Source of the DNA: JALZCH01 sp036387315
Lineage (GTDB): Bacteria > Acidobacteriota > Blastocatellia > Pyrinomonadales > Pyrinomonadaceae
Assembly: GCA_036387315.1 (NCBI GenBank)
Contig: DASVTY010000143.1
Location: forward strand, 1-42,305
Reading direction: 5' to 3'
Length of the DNA: 42,305 nucleotides
The notes under the pieces were generated by a model, which saw only the letters and a program-made list of their open reading frames with translations, had not been told where the DNA came from and ran no database searches. Positions 16,967-25,144 of this stretch are shown in pieces. The position numbers were made by a program, and so were the translations under genes. Numbering within the stretch: position 1 is the stretch's first letter; each line of letters begins with the position of its first letter.

Positions 16967-17014
16967 CTAAACGGTCACATTTTAGTCGTTGACGGCGGCT
17001 GGTTGGCGAGATAG
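16964..17014 (+). pseudogene. Orphaned C-terminal tail of kduD
   Basis: Reading on in the kduD frame through the TAA gives LNGHILVVDGGWLAR and then TAG (17012-17014). This is the expected C-terminus of KduD-type dehydrogenases. One base change, such as TAT or TAC to TAA, explains the break; a sequencing error would also do. Confidence 0.8.
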
Positions 17015-17037
17015 ATTTCAAATTTCCGGTTTGAAAT
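17015..17037. repeat. Short AT-rich hairpin in the kduD-kdgK gap
   Basis: ATTTCAAA (17015-17022) and TTTGAAAT (17030-17037) form an 8-bp stem with a 7-base loop and occupy almost all of the 28-bp gap. Related AATTTCA-type heptamers occur inside dxr at 34498-34525. Confidence 0.6.
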
Positions 17038-17042
17038 TTTAA

Positions 17043-18098
17043 ATGAGCGAATTAATTATCAAATCAAAAACCAAATGCCGCTGGGACTCAATTTCACTGG
17101 GCGAAGTTTTGCTGCGTTTTGATTCGGGCGATGAGCGAATTCACACGGCGCGCGAGTTTCGCGTTTGGGACGGCGGCGGCGAGTACAACGTCGCGCGCGG
17201 ACTGTCGACAGTTTTTCGGCAAAAAACCGCGATTGTGACGGCTTTGACTGACAATGCGCTCGGGCGTCTCGCCGAAGATTTGATTTGGCAAGCGGGCGTT
17301 GATTCTTCCGAAATTTTATGGCGACCGGCGACGGGCAACGCGCGGAATGGAATTTATTTTATCGAGCGCGGTTTCGGTTTGCGCGCTCCGGCTTCGTGTT
17401 TTGACCGTTCGGGAACCTCCGTTTCGAGGCTCGAAAAAGGCGAAATAAATTGGAGCGTAATATTTGGCGAACAAGGCGCGCGCTGGTTTCACACGGGCGG
17501 AGTTTTTGTCGGATTGTCGGAAACAACGCCCGATGTTGCCGCCGAAGCGATGCAGGCGGCGCACGCGGCGGGAACGCTTGTTTCCTACGATTTAAACTAT
17601 CGCGATTCACTTTGGCGCGAGCGAGGCGGGCGCGAAGCGGCTAACGATTTAAACAAAAAATTATTACAGACGGCTGATGTCGCCTTCGGCGTGTTTGATT
17701 TCGACTCGAAATTGTCCAATTACAGCGAAAACGCTTTTCGGCAGTCGGCTGAAAGAATGCTCGCCGAATTTCCCAATCTCAGGGCAGTTGTTTCCACTCT
17801 CCGCGAAGTCCATACAGCCAGCCGCCACGATTTCAGCGCGGTTTGTTTTTTTGAGAACCAAATCTTCAAAGCGCGGGATTACAAAAATACGGATGTGCTT
17901 GACCGCGTCGGCAGCGGTGACGCTTTTGCGGCGGGTTTTATTTATGGTTTATTGAGCGGAAAAGGAACGCAATACGCCGTCGAATGCGGCGCGGCGCACG
18001 GCGTTTTGGCAATGACAACGCCCGGCGATAACTCAATGGCGACTCTGCCGGAAATCGAGCGATTAATGCAGGGCGCGGCGGCGCAGGTCAATCGTTAA
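17043..18098 (+). CDS. kdgK: 2-keto-3-deoxygluconate kinase
   Basis: PfkB-family sugar kinase of 351 residues that phosphorylates 2-keto-3-deoxygluconate to KDPG. The N-terminal WDGGGEYNVARGL segment matches the sugar-binding Gly motif, and the C-terminal DRVGSGDAFAAGF holds the anion hole and catalytic Asp. It sits between kduD and the KDPG aldolase, which use the preceding and following steps. The extended N-terminus before SLGEVLLRF is about 18 residues. Confidence 0.9.
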   Translation: MSELIIKSKTKCRWDSISLGEVLLRFDSGDERIHTAREFRVWDGGGEYNVARGLSTVFRQKTAIVTALTDNALGRLAEDLIWQAGVDSSEILWRPATGNARNGIYFIERGFGLRAPASCFDRSGTSVSRLEKGEINWSVIFGEQGARWFHTGGVFVGLSETTPDVAAEAMQAAHAAGTLVSYDLNYRDSLWRERGGREAANDLNKKLLQTADVAFGVFDFDSKLSNYSENAFRQSAERMLAEFPNLRAVVSTLREVHTASRHDFSAVCFFENQIFKARDYKNTDVLDRVGSGDAFAAGFIYGLLSGKGTQYAVECGAAHGVLAMTTPGDNSMATLPEIERLMQGAAAQVNR

Positions 18099-18143
18099 GA
18101 AGCGACGTAAAAGCAAGATTAAAGCTGTCTCGGCAAAAAAATT

Positions 18144-18800
18144 ATGGACAAAAGAGAAGTCATTCAAAAAATCGTTGAAATCGGGCTTGTGCCGGTGATC
18201 CGAGCGTCGTCGGAAGACGAAGCGATGCGCGTGATTGACGCGATTTTGAAAGGCGGCATTCCGGTTTTGGAAATTACGATGACTGTTCCGGGCGCGATGA
18301 AAGTGATGGAAACGCTCGCCGTGCGTTACGGCGGCGATGCCTTAATCGGAGCCGGAACGGTTTTGGATTCGGAAACGGCGCGCATGTGTATTTTATCCGG
18401 CGCGCAGTTTGTGATCAGCCCGGCGCTCAATTTGGAAACGATTCAGCTTTGCAAACGTTATTCGATTACGGTAATGCCCGGCGCTTTGACGCCGACCGAG
18501 GTTGTTACGGCATGGCAATCCGGCGCGGATTTCGTCAAAGTTTTCCCGTGCAGCGCAATGGGCGGAGCGAGCTATATCAAAGGCTTGAAAGCGCCTTTGC
18601 CGCAAATCGAACTGATTCCAACGGGCGGAGTCAACCTGAAAACAGCCGCCGATTTTATCAAAGCCGGTTCGAGCGCATTGGGAGTCGGCGCGGATTTAGT
18701 TGATGTGAAGGCGATTCGGGCAGGCGAAGCGAGCGTCATTACGGAAAGAGCGCGTCAGTTCCTCGAAATTGTTCAAGAGGCGCGTTCAGCTAATGCTTGA
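18144..18800 (+). CDS. eda: 2-keto-3-deoxy-6-phosphogluconate (KDPG) aldolase
   Basis: Class I aldolase that splits KDPG to pyruvate and glyceraldehyde-3-phosphate. The 218-residue TIM barrel is complete: LEITMTVPGA with the catalytic Glu, GAGTVLD, the Schiff-base Lys in DFVKVFPCSAMGG, and the phosphate loop PTGGVNLKTA. It is the last gene of the uronate operon and is followed by a terminator. Confidence 0.93.
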   Translation: MDKREVIQKIVEIGLVPVIRASSEDEAMRVIDAILKGGIPVLEITMTVPGAMKVMETLAVRYGGDALIGAGTVLDSETARMCILSGAQFVISPALNLETIQLCKRYSITVMPGALTPTEVVTAWQSGADFVKVFPCSAMGGASYIKGLKAPLPQIELIPTGGVNLKTAADFIKAGSSALGVGADLVDVKAIRAGEASVITERARQFLEIVQEARSANA

Positions 18801-18828
18801 TTTTCTAAAAATCTACTGTATGTTTCAG

Positions 18829-18862
18829 AAAGAAAGCGCGTGTTACACTCGCTTTCTTTTCT
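18829..18862 (+). terminator. Rho-independent terminator of the uronate operon
   Basis: AAAGAAAGCG (18829-18838) pairs with CGCTTTCTTT (18850-18859) around an 11-base loop, ending in TTTTC, 28 bp after the aldolase stop. Confidence 0.65.
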
Positions 18863-18946
18863 AATTTATGTGTTACAAACATTGCGGGATTCGGTTTGAC
18901 TGTCTCAAGAGAATTTATTGAAATATCAAGCCGACGAATAAATTTT

Positions 18947-19972
18947 ATGAAATCGAGCATTTTACTTTTGACATTATTTTTCTTTGTTTCAATCGCTAAC
19001 GCGCAATGGCAAAAGCAAACGATTGACTCAAAAGCGAGCTTGCGCGGGCTTTCGGTCGTCAATGAAAAAATCGTTTGGGCGAGCGGCACGGGCGGAACTT
19101 TTTTAAGAACGACGGACGGCGGCAAAACCTGGAAAGTCGGCAAAGTGCCGGACGCCGAAAAGCTGGATTTCCGCGATGTCGAAGCCTTCGATGCAAACAC
19201 GGCTTATCTGCTCAGCATCGGCGAAGGCGAGAATTCCCGGATTTATAAAACAACCGACGGCGGCGAAACATGGAAGCTGCAATTTAAAAATACTAATCCG
19301 AAAGCGTTTTTCGATGCCTTTGATTTCTGGGACGCAAACAACGGAATTGCGATGTCCGATCCGGTTGAAGGCAAGTATTTGCTGATTGCGACGACCGACG
19401 GCGGACAAAGCTGGAAACAGTTGCCAAATGACAAAATGCCCCCGGCGAAAGAAGGCGAAGCGGCTTTTGCCGCAAGCGGAACCTGCATCATCACAAACGG
19501 CAAATCCGACGTTTTTCTCGTTACGGGCGGACGAGCGGCGCGCGTTTTTCATTCGCGCAATCGCGGCGCAAGCTGGCTTGTCGCCGACACGCCGATTGTC
19601 AGCGGCACAAACGGGAGCGGCATTTTCTCGATTGCGATGTTCGATCAAAGACGCGGCGTTATTGTGGGCGGAAATTACGAAAAACCGAACGAGGCGGCAA
19701 ATAATCTCGCTTTGACAAATGACACCGGACAGAACTGGACTTTGGGAAAAGGCTTGAACGGGTATCGTTCAGGCGTCGCATTTGTTGATAAAAACATTTT
19801 GATTGCCGTCGGCTCTTCAGGTTCGGACATTTCGCATGATGGCGGAAAAATCTGGACAAATCTCGATAAGGAAAATTACAACGCCGTTGTCGCCAAAGGC
19901 AGAAATGCAATTTGGGCGGTCGGCGCAAACGGACTCGTTGCCAGATATTTCATTCCCAAAAATAAATTCTGA
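18947..19972 (+). CDS. Exported Asp-box / YCF48-like beta-propeller protein
   Basis: A signal peptide (MKSSILLLTLFFFVSIANAQ) is followed by at least five Asp-box repeats of the form S/T-x-D-x-G-x-x-W: TTDGGKTWK, TTDGGETWK, TTDGGQSWK, NDTGQNWT and SHDGGKIWT. Such repeats build the beta-propellers of sialidases and of photosystem-II assembly factor YCF48; here the function is unknown. I chose the ATG at 18947 over an upstream TTG because the signal peptide begins there. It follows the uronate operon terminator and is probably separate from it. Confidence 0.8.
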   Translation: MKSSILLLTLFFFVSIANAQWQKQTIDSKASLRGLSVVNEKIVWASGTGGTFLRTTDGGKTWKVGKVPDAEKLDFRDVEAFDANTAYLLSIGEGENSRIYKTTDGGETWKLQFKNTNPKAFFDAFDFWDANNGIAMSDPVEGKYLLIATTDGGQSWKQLPNDKMPPAKEGEAAFAASGTCIITNGKSDVFLVTGGRAARVFHSRNRGASWLVADTPIVSGTNGSGIFSIAMFDQRRGVIVGGNYEKPNEAANNLALTNDTGQNWTLGKGLNGYRSGVAFVDKNILIAVGSSGSDISHDGGKIWTNLDKENYNAVVAKGRNAIWAVGANGLVARYFIPKNKF

Positions 19973-20036
19973 AAAATTACAGAACTATTTCACCTGAACG
20001 GCATATTTAAATTAGCTTAACGGTGTTAATTTTTTT

Positions 20037-20206
20037 ATGAGCGTTAAGCAGAGGCGAGAGCGGGAAAAGGAAAATTTGCGGCAGGAGATTCCTGGCGCGG
20101 CGCGAGAGATGTTTGCCGAAGAAGGCTACAAAATGTCTCGATGCGTAAAATCGCTGAAAAAATCGAATATTCTCCAACGACGATTTATCTTTCGAACTAT
20201 TACTAA
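20037..20206 (+). pseudogene. TetR-family regulator remnant (frameshifted, truncated)
   Basis: The first ~32 codons read as a TetR N-terminus (ENLRQEIPGAAREMFAEEGY). A one-base shift after the AAAA run near 20130 is needed to continue as SMRKIAEKIEYSPTTIYL, the TetR recognition helix region, after which the frame hits TAA at 20204-20206. A single lost A explains the shift. The ligand-binding domain is absent. It lies 10 bp from the stop of the convergent MBL gene, so the deletion boundary may mark the insertion point of that gene pair. Confidence 0.8.
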
Positions 20207-20216
20207 GTCAGTATGA

Positions 20217-21629
20217 TCAATCCAGTTCGATTTCAATCGGATCGAAAAAGCTTTCCTCAATTTCTTCCGTTGAATAATACTTACTCTGAGCTTTCATTTC
20301 CTTAACCATTTTTGGCAATGGTACAGCGGTATCCTCTGATTCGCCGTGCTTGCCTTCCATTGTGGAGATGACGGTTTTCAATCTACCGGATTTATTTTTA
20401 TCTTCGGATTTGTTTTTAAAACTGTTCCACAAAGATTTCGGCGTAGCGTTGCGGCTGCCGTGATGACCGACTTTGTACACAGTCGTGTCATTTAAAAGCT
20501 TCTGAAGCGTTGGATCTTTCTTGGCGGCATCAAGAGCAAATTGCCAGTTCTCAATTTGTGCATCGCCCGGAAAAAGCAGTTTTTCATTTCCTGCTTCGAA
20601 AAGCATAATTACGCTTGTGTTGTTCATGGCGTCGTCAACGAATTTCACGATTTCCAAAAGCTGGTTTGCCCGCAGGGCGCGAAGTCTGCGGATAAACCAA
20701 CGCACATTAGCCGGTCTCTGTTTATCGTCATAAACTTTGTCTTTGTTAAAAAGCAGTTTTTTATCTTCAATTTGGGACTTCGTAACTTGACTTGTCGCAG
20801 CCTGCACGCCCCAAAAGTTTTTGGTTATCGCCTGTAGAGACCAGAATTCGGCGCTCTGCGTGGTTGCGCTGGTTATCTTTTCGCTGTCTTCCAGGGTAGG
20901 CGGACCGAGGATGTGAACTTTTACGCCCGGCAGAACAGTTTCCCAGTCAATCTTATCGTAGCCGAAATGAACGTAATGATTCTTTCCCATTTTTGCCAAA
21001 TTATCTACAGCCGCCCGATTTTTTATTTTATTATCGTTGGCGGCGAAGACAATCCGCTCTTTCAGTTTTTCGTCAATCGTTTTAGTGTAATTATTCTTAT
21101 TTCCGAGGTTTTCGACCTCTGCTTCGATTGATTCAGCCACGCGGTTCATATCGTGAAGCATCACTGCAAAGTTATAATTCGGATTGGTTTTGAATTCATC
21201 CGAGTTTAAAAGCGATTTTTTCTCGTTCAAATCACGGTTATCTTCCGGGTCTTCTGTCCAAGGCTGAATAACCACGTCCGGCTTGCAGTCTATAATTATC
21301 TTTCCGGCTTCCTTTAGCCCAAATCCGTAAATATGGTCTTTGTGGCGGTGTGTGGCGACGACGACATCGAGTTTTCCTTTGCATTTTTCCTGAATATCCT
21401 TGGCGACCTTTAACAATCGCTCTCCGGTCGTGTCTTTTTTCATTTCGTCCGACTCGTCAATTTCAATTTCGGCTTCGCCCTCCTTCTTATGCTTTCCCTT
21501 GCCGGTGCTGCCGAAATCAATGAGAACGGATTTCTGTGTATTGTCGGGGTATTTAAACAACATTAAAAAACAATCGCCGAAATAGACGTTGTATGCATAA
21601 ATCTCGATTTTGTTTGGTTTGATCGCCAT
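20217..21629 (-). CDS. Metallo-beta-lactamase-fold hydrolase
   Basis: A 470-residue MBL-fold protein without a signal peptide. Zinc motifs are visible: THRHKDH (H94, H96, D98, H99), FPGDAQIENW with the bridging Asp, and KVGHHGSRN with the last His; this spacing resembles ComEC/Rec2-type MBL domains. Long charged, Lys-rich insertions lie between the motifs. It starts 3 bp after the stop of the metallopeptidase gene, so the two are a translationally coupled unit. The substrate could be a nucleic acid or nucleotide, but nothing in the sequence settles this. Confidence 0.85.
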   Translation of the reverse strand: MAIKPNKIEIYAYNVYFGDCFLMLFKYPDNTQKSVLIDFGSTGKGKHKKEGEAEIEIDESDEMKKDTTGERLLKVAKDIQEKCKGKLDVVVATHRHKDHIYGFGLKEAGKIIIDCKPDVVIQPWTEDPEDNRDLNEKKSLLNSDEFKTNPNYNFAVMLHDMNRVAESIEAEVENLGNKNNYTKTIDEKLKERIVFAANDNKIKNRAAVDNLAKMGKNHYVHFGYDKIDWETVLPGVKVHILGPPTLEDSEKITSATTQSAEFWSLQAITKNFWGVQAATSQVTKSQIEDKKLLFNKDKVYDDKQRPANVRWFIRRLRALRANQLLEIVKFVDDAMNNTSVIMLFEAGNEKLLFPGDAQIENWQFALDAAKKDPTLQKLLNDTTVYKVGHHGSRNATPKSLWNSFKNKSEDKNKSGRLKTVISTMEGKHGESEDTAVPLPKMVKEMKAQSKYYSTEEIEESFFDPIEIELD

Positions 21630-21632
21630 CGC

Positions 21633-23426
21633 TTAAAAGCCCTCCGTATAATCAATGTTCTGTGTTAAAACGCGGTTCAGGTGCATTTTGAAAAAGATAT
21701 TTTCAGTAAAATCCGGGTTGGAAAAGTAACCGTATCGCCAGAGATATTTAATTCTTTCAGGCTGATTTGTCGTACTGAAAATACTATTTTGAATATGATA
21801 TTTCAGTTTCCCGTATTCGTCGAAAATTAATGTCCCCCCGCCGTACAGCATAATTTCCATCTCGTCGGGAATTTCGGGGAGAATATTTATGCCTAATTCC
21901 GGCAATTCGTCGGCACGCAAAGTCGTCATCTGAACGTATTCGGCGACGGTTTCGCGAATGATGAAACCGTCGGGACCGATTCGCAAACAGGGACGAACCG
22001 ATTGCACCTTCATATACGCCTTGCCGAAATACTCATCCGTTTCTAATTTCAGGTTAGCGCGATTGTCCCAGATGAAACGAAAAATTTCATTCGGTTCGCG
22101 GAGAAGTGATTCAAAATGCGTCCGGTCGTAGGAGAAATTTCCGTCAACCATATTCCAGTATCCGTCGCTATCAGCTTTCTCAGCAGGTTTAATACCGTAT
22201 GCGGCAAAACTATCGCGTAGAATCTTTCGGTATTCGTATTTTGAATCATCCGGCACCGTTTCCCTATCGGACGTTAAAATAGCACTCAGGTAGTCGTGAA
22301 AACGAATATCGGTCGGCGGCATATAATCGAGAGCGCGAATCGCCATAGTAAGAAGATGGTCAGCGGCTGCAGCGCCCTCATCCACTACTATTGAAACATC
22401 TACTTCATTTCTATCCTCGACGTATTTTCCCAACCGTTTGAGCCAGACCTTCAAAAAAGCGTTCATCATTGCCGCAACCAGCAGTTCACCGCAACGATGG
22501 GGTTCTTGAAATTCTTTCCTTTTCAAGTACGGAACAGGTTTCTTCGCTTTAGACGGCTGTTTTTCTAAAGTCAGTAATTGAGCCGAGCGTCTCAAAGCGT
22601 TTCCGCGGACGCCGGAAAGCGCTTGTCCCATCTGTTCCGCGAGTCCGAATAGGGTAGAATCTCTCAGATGCGTTTCGGTCAAAACTTTAACCGGAACTCG
22701 GTTAGACTTGATTCCCAATTTGCTTTTATCTTTTGATTTTTTTATTAAAAGATTTCTAACTACATCCTTTAACGAAAAAACCGAGAGAAGCGCAACCACA
22801 TCAGCGAATCCTTCGTGGAAACCGGCTTGTTCCGGCGAAGACGGTGTTGTGTAACGCTCGCGTAAACCGTCAAGAATGGCATGCGTCGTTTCGTGAGCCA
22901 CGACATCGTGCGAAAGACAGGTAAATATTATTTCCGATTCGTCGCCTTCGGACGGAACGCGAAAATAGCCGAAAGCCAGAGCCTGATCGCTTTTGGAATA
23001 AAAAGCATTAGCATCGGCAAAAGCGTGCGGCGCTGCGTAAATTTGATGCCCCGGAAATCCCCAACCCACTCTTCTTCCCAAAGCGGATTCGAACCGCGCC
23101 AGCGTCCGCATCACAATCGCATAAACATTTTGCGCGTGAAACCCCGGTTCAGTGAGCAGTTCGCTAATCTTTTCTTTTTCAATTTCGGCATACGGGTCTA
23201 TATAACAGCCGTCCTTTAAAGGCTTGTAGGGCTGCGGCTGGTAGAGCGTGCCGGTCGAAGTGTCGTAATCAACGACGTGGACGCGATAACCACGCGGACC
23301 GGGCGCGAGTTCCTCGGCGGGAATTTCAATCTCGGTGGTCAGAATGTTTCCGTCCGAATCCTTGATACTCGGATCCTGGGCGACGATTCTCAATTTTCGT
23401 GTGCGCGGCAAAGGCGTTGATTTCAT
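21633..23426 (-). CDS. Gluzincin-type zinc metallopeptidase, cytoplasmic
   Basis: A 597-residue protein with no signal peptide or membrane segment. HETTH (H178, E179, H182) followed 23 residues later by HEGFADVV (third ligand E205) is the gluzincin arrangement seen in M4 and M36 peptidases. Those families are normally secreted with a propeptide, which this protein lacks. The ~100-residue N-terminus (PGPRGYRVHVVDYD) and the long C-terminus are unfamiliar to me. Start supported by CTCCTC on the plus strand (23435-23440), the complement of a GAGGAG ribosome site. It forms a two-gene unit with the downstream MBL hydrolase. Confidence 0.82.
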   Translation of the reverse strand: MKSTPLPRTRKLRIVAQDPSIKDSDGNILTTEIEIPAEELAPGPRGYRVHVVDYDTSTGTLYQPQPYKPLKDGCYIDPYAEIEKEKISELLTEPGFHAQNVYAIVMRTLARFESALGRRVGWGFPGHQIYAAPHAFADANAFYSKSDQALAFGYFRVPSEGDESEIIFTCLSHDVVAHETTHAILDGLRERYTTPSSPEQAGFHEGFADVVALLSVFSLKDVVRNLLIKKSKDKSKLGIKSNRVPVKVLTETHLRDSTLFGLAEQMGQALSGVRGNALRRSAQLLTLEKQPSKAKKPVPYLKRKEFQEPHRCGELLVAAMMNAFLKVWLKRLGKYVEDRNEVDVSIVVDEGAAAADHLLTMAIRALDYMPPTDIRFHDYLSAILTSDRETVPDDSKYEYRKILRDSFAAYGIKPAEKADSDGYWNMVDGNFSYDRTHFESLLREPNEIFRFIWDNRANLKLETDEYFGKAYMKVQSVRPCLRIGPDGFIIRETVAEYVQMTTLRADELPELGINILPEIPDEMEIMLYGGGTLIFDEYGKLKYHIQNSIFSTTNQPERIKYLWRYGYFSNPDFTENIFFKMHLNRVLTQNIDYTEGF

Positions 23427-23619
23427 CAGCGAGACTCCTCAAATTAATAAAAATCGAATTTTGCAATCTCTGTAAAACAAGGCGATTCGTTTTACGTGTA
23501 AAATTAGTTTCGCATTTTATCCGAATCCGACGCCGGATTTACAAACCGCATTTCAGATTGCCGAATTTTTTAAGAATAACCGAAATGTTCGGAAGAAGAT
23601 TTTGCAAGAGAATATGGTT

Positions 23620-24492
23620 TTACAAAACTTGCTTTAAATCTTCCAAATTTTTGTTTTGAAATAAAAACCAGTGTTCCGCATGTTCAGCAGAATCTCCGGG
23701 CTGAACTTTTTGCAGCGGCGCGAGCGTTTCGACTTCGATAAAACCGCCCGCCGTATAAATTTCGGTGTTTGAATTCATATCCGGGTAAGCCGCGTTTAAA
23801 ACAACATCGAATCTTTTCACAAACAGCAAATCCTGCCATTGATAGGCAATCCAGCCGCGCCGGTTAAAAACGCCGATTTTCTGCGGATGATGTAAACTTT
23901 CATCGGTTTTCAGGCGAATAAATTCTTTCTCGAACGTCCAGCGCGAATCTGTAAAATCCGTGTAAGACCAGACCGCAAACGAACGCACGGGCAGCAAAGT
24001 CTCCGGCGAATACGGCGCAAAAGGCTCGTTTGGAATTACGGCTTCGCCGCCCGCTCGCATAATCGTCAAAGCCCACGGCGCAAATTCGATTTCGCTCGCG
24101 CCGAGATTTGTGATTCGATGTTTGATGGAAAAGCCTTCCGCATCGGGCACGATTTCGATTTCCTTTTGCATTTCGGTCGCCGCTTCTTTCGGCGCGCGAA
24201 GCCGCACCGAATTGCTTGCTTCGTCGAAAAAATATTCGATTGGCGCGTTGTCAGGCGCGTAAGAAAGCGGCATATTTTCCGGCGCAATCCACAAACGATG
24301 TCCGCCGTAAGGCTTCCACGCGCCGATTCCCGTTTCGACTTTTGCGTCCGGGTGAAAACCTAAAATGTTTTCGCCGCCGGCTAACCCGAAAAACAAAATT
24401 CTCGGTCCGATATCGGTGGTCGCAATGATTTCAAGCCCGTTGTTTGCAAGACGAACGCAATTCGGAAAACCTTGATATTCGATTTTTTCCAT
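23620..24492 (-). CDS. Galactose-mutarotase-fold protein (DUF4380-like)
   Basis: A 290-residue beta-sandwich protein. The TDIGPRILFFGLAGGEN start, GGHRLWIAPE and the late TAGGFIEVETLAPL segment fit the aldose-epimerase-like superfamily of conserved hypothetical proteins (DUF4380 type). No signal peptide. It starts 112 bp from the divergent ferredoxin gene. Sugar binding is expected from the fold; an epimerase reaction is not established. Confidence 0.7.
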   Translation of the reverse strand: MEKIEYQGFPNCVRLANNGLEIIATTDIGPRILFFGLAGGENILGFHPDAKVETGIGAWKPYGGHRLWIAPENMPLSYAPDNAPIEYFFDEASNSVRLRAPKEAATEMQKEIEIVPDAEGFSIKHRITNLGASEIEFAPWALTIMRAGGEAVIPNEPFAPYSPETLLPVRSFAVWSYTDFTDSRWTFEKEFIRLKTDESLHHPQKIGVFNRRGWIAYQWQDLLFVKRFDVVLNAAYPDMNSNTEIYTAGGFIEVETLAPLQKVQPGDSAEHAEHWFLFQNKNLEDLKQVL

Positions 24493-24524
24493 ATTCGATT
24501 TACCTAAAAATTACAATGTGAAAC

Positions 24525-24552
24525 TTGTCTCAAAACGTCAGACAAGTATATT
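24525..24552 (+). promoter_or_regulatory. Candidate sigma-70 promoter of fdxA
   Basis: TTGTCT (24525-24530) and TATATT (24547-24552) are separated by 16 bp. A GAGGAG-type ribosome site follows at 24590-24595, 9 bases before the ATG. Confidence 0.5.
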
Positions 24553-24604
24553 CTGGTTTTAATTTTTACTGAAATTTGTCAACTGGTTTGAGGAGAAATT
24601 ATTA

Positions 24605-24901
24605 ATGACTTATGTTGTGACGGAACCCTGCGTCGAATGCAAATACACCGATTGCGCGGCGGTTTGCCCGGTTGAAGCGTTTCACGAGCTGTCAGACCGG
24701 CTTTATATCAACCCCGACACCTGCATTGATTGCGACGCTTGCATCCCCGAATGCCCGGTCGAAGCGATTTACGCGGATATGTCTCTACCGCCGGAATACT
24801 CCGAATGGCTTGAAATGAACGCCGAAGCCGAAAACTACCCGATTATCAGCACCAAACAACCCGCGCTCTTTAATGCGGGCTGCAAAGGTCAGCCTGAATA
24901 A
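24605..24901 (+). CDS. fdxA: 7Fe ferredoxin (FdxA type)
   Basis: Small cytoplasmic electron carrier with one [3Fe-4S] and one [4Fe-4S] cluster. The sequence runs closely with Azotobacter ferredoxin I: VVTEPCVECKYTDCAAVCPV, then CIDCDACIPECPVEAIY, then the acidic helix region around EYSEWLEMNAEAE. At 98 residues the length is normal. It stands alone, with its own promoter and terminator, between the mutarotase-like gene and the nucleotide-sugar cluster. Confidence 0.93.
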   Translation: MTYVVTEPCVECKYTDCAAVCPVEAFHELSDRLYINPDTCIDCDACIPECPVEAIYADMSLPPEYSEWLEMNAEAENYPIISTKQPALFNAGCKGQPE

Positions 24902-24937
24902 ATTGCCCGAATAAAAAATTTTCGACAAATCCGTGAC

Positions 24938-24973
24938 GAGCCGTGCTAAATTATCAAAGGCGCGGCTCTTTTT
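24938..24973 (+). terminator. Rho-independent terminator of fdxA
   Basis: GAGCCGTGC (24938-24946) pairs with GCGCGGCTC (24960-24968), 9 bp with one G-U, followed by TTTTT. The remaining ~170 bp to the epimerase gene shows no further gene. Confidence 0.75.
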
Positions 24974-25144
24974 GATTTTTGCCCGCCGCAGCGATCTCTC
25001 ACCAGAAAAATTACAGCTCCTTTTCAGTTCGACAAAAACACGGAAACCCCGTTTATTTAAACTTTTGTTTTTAAAGGACGACGTGACAAATTCCCGCCGC
25101 AAAAGAAAAATACTCAAAATCGCTCCCGCGACCGAATTTTCAAT

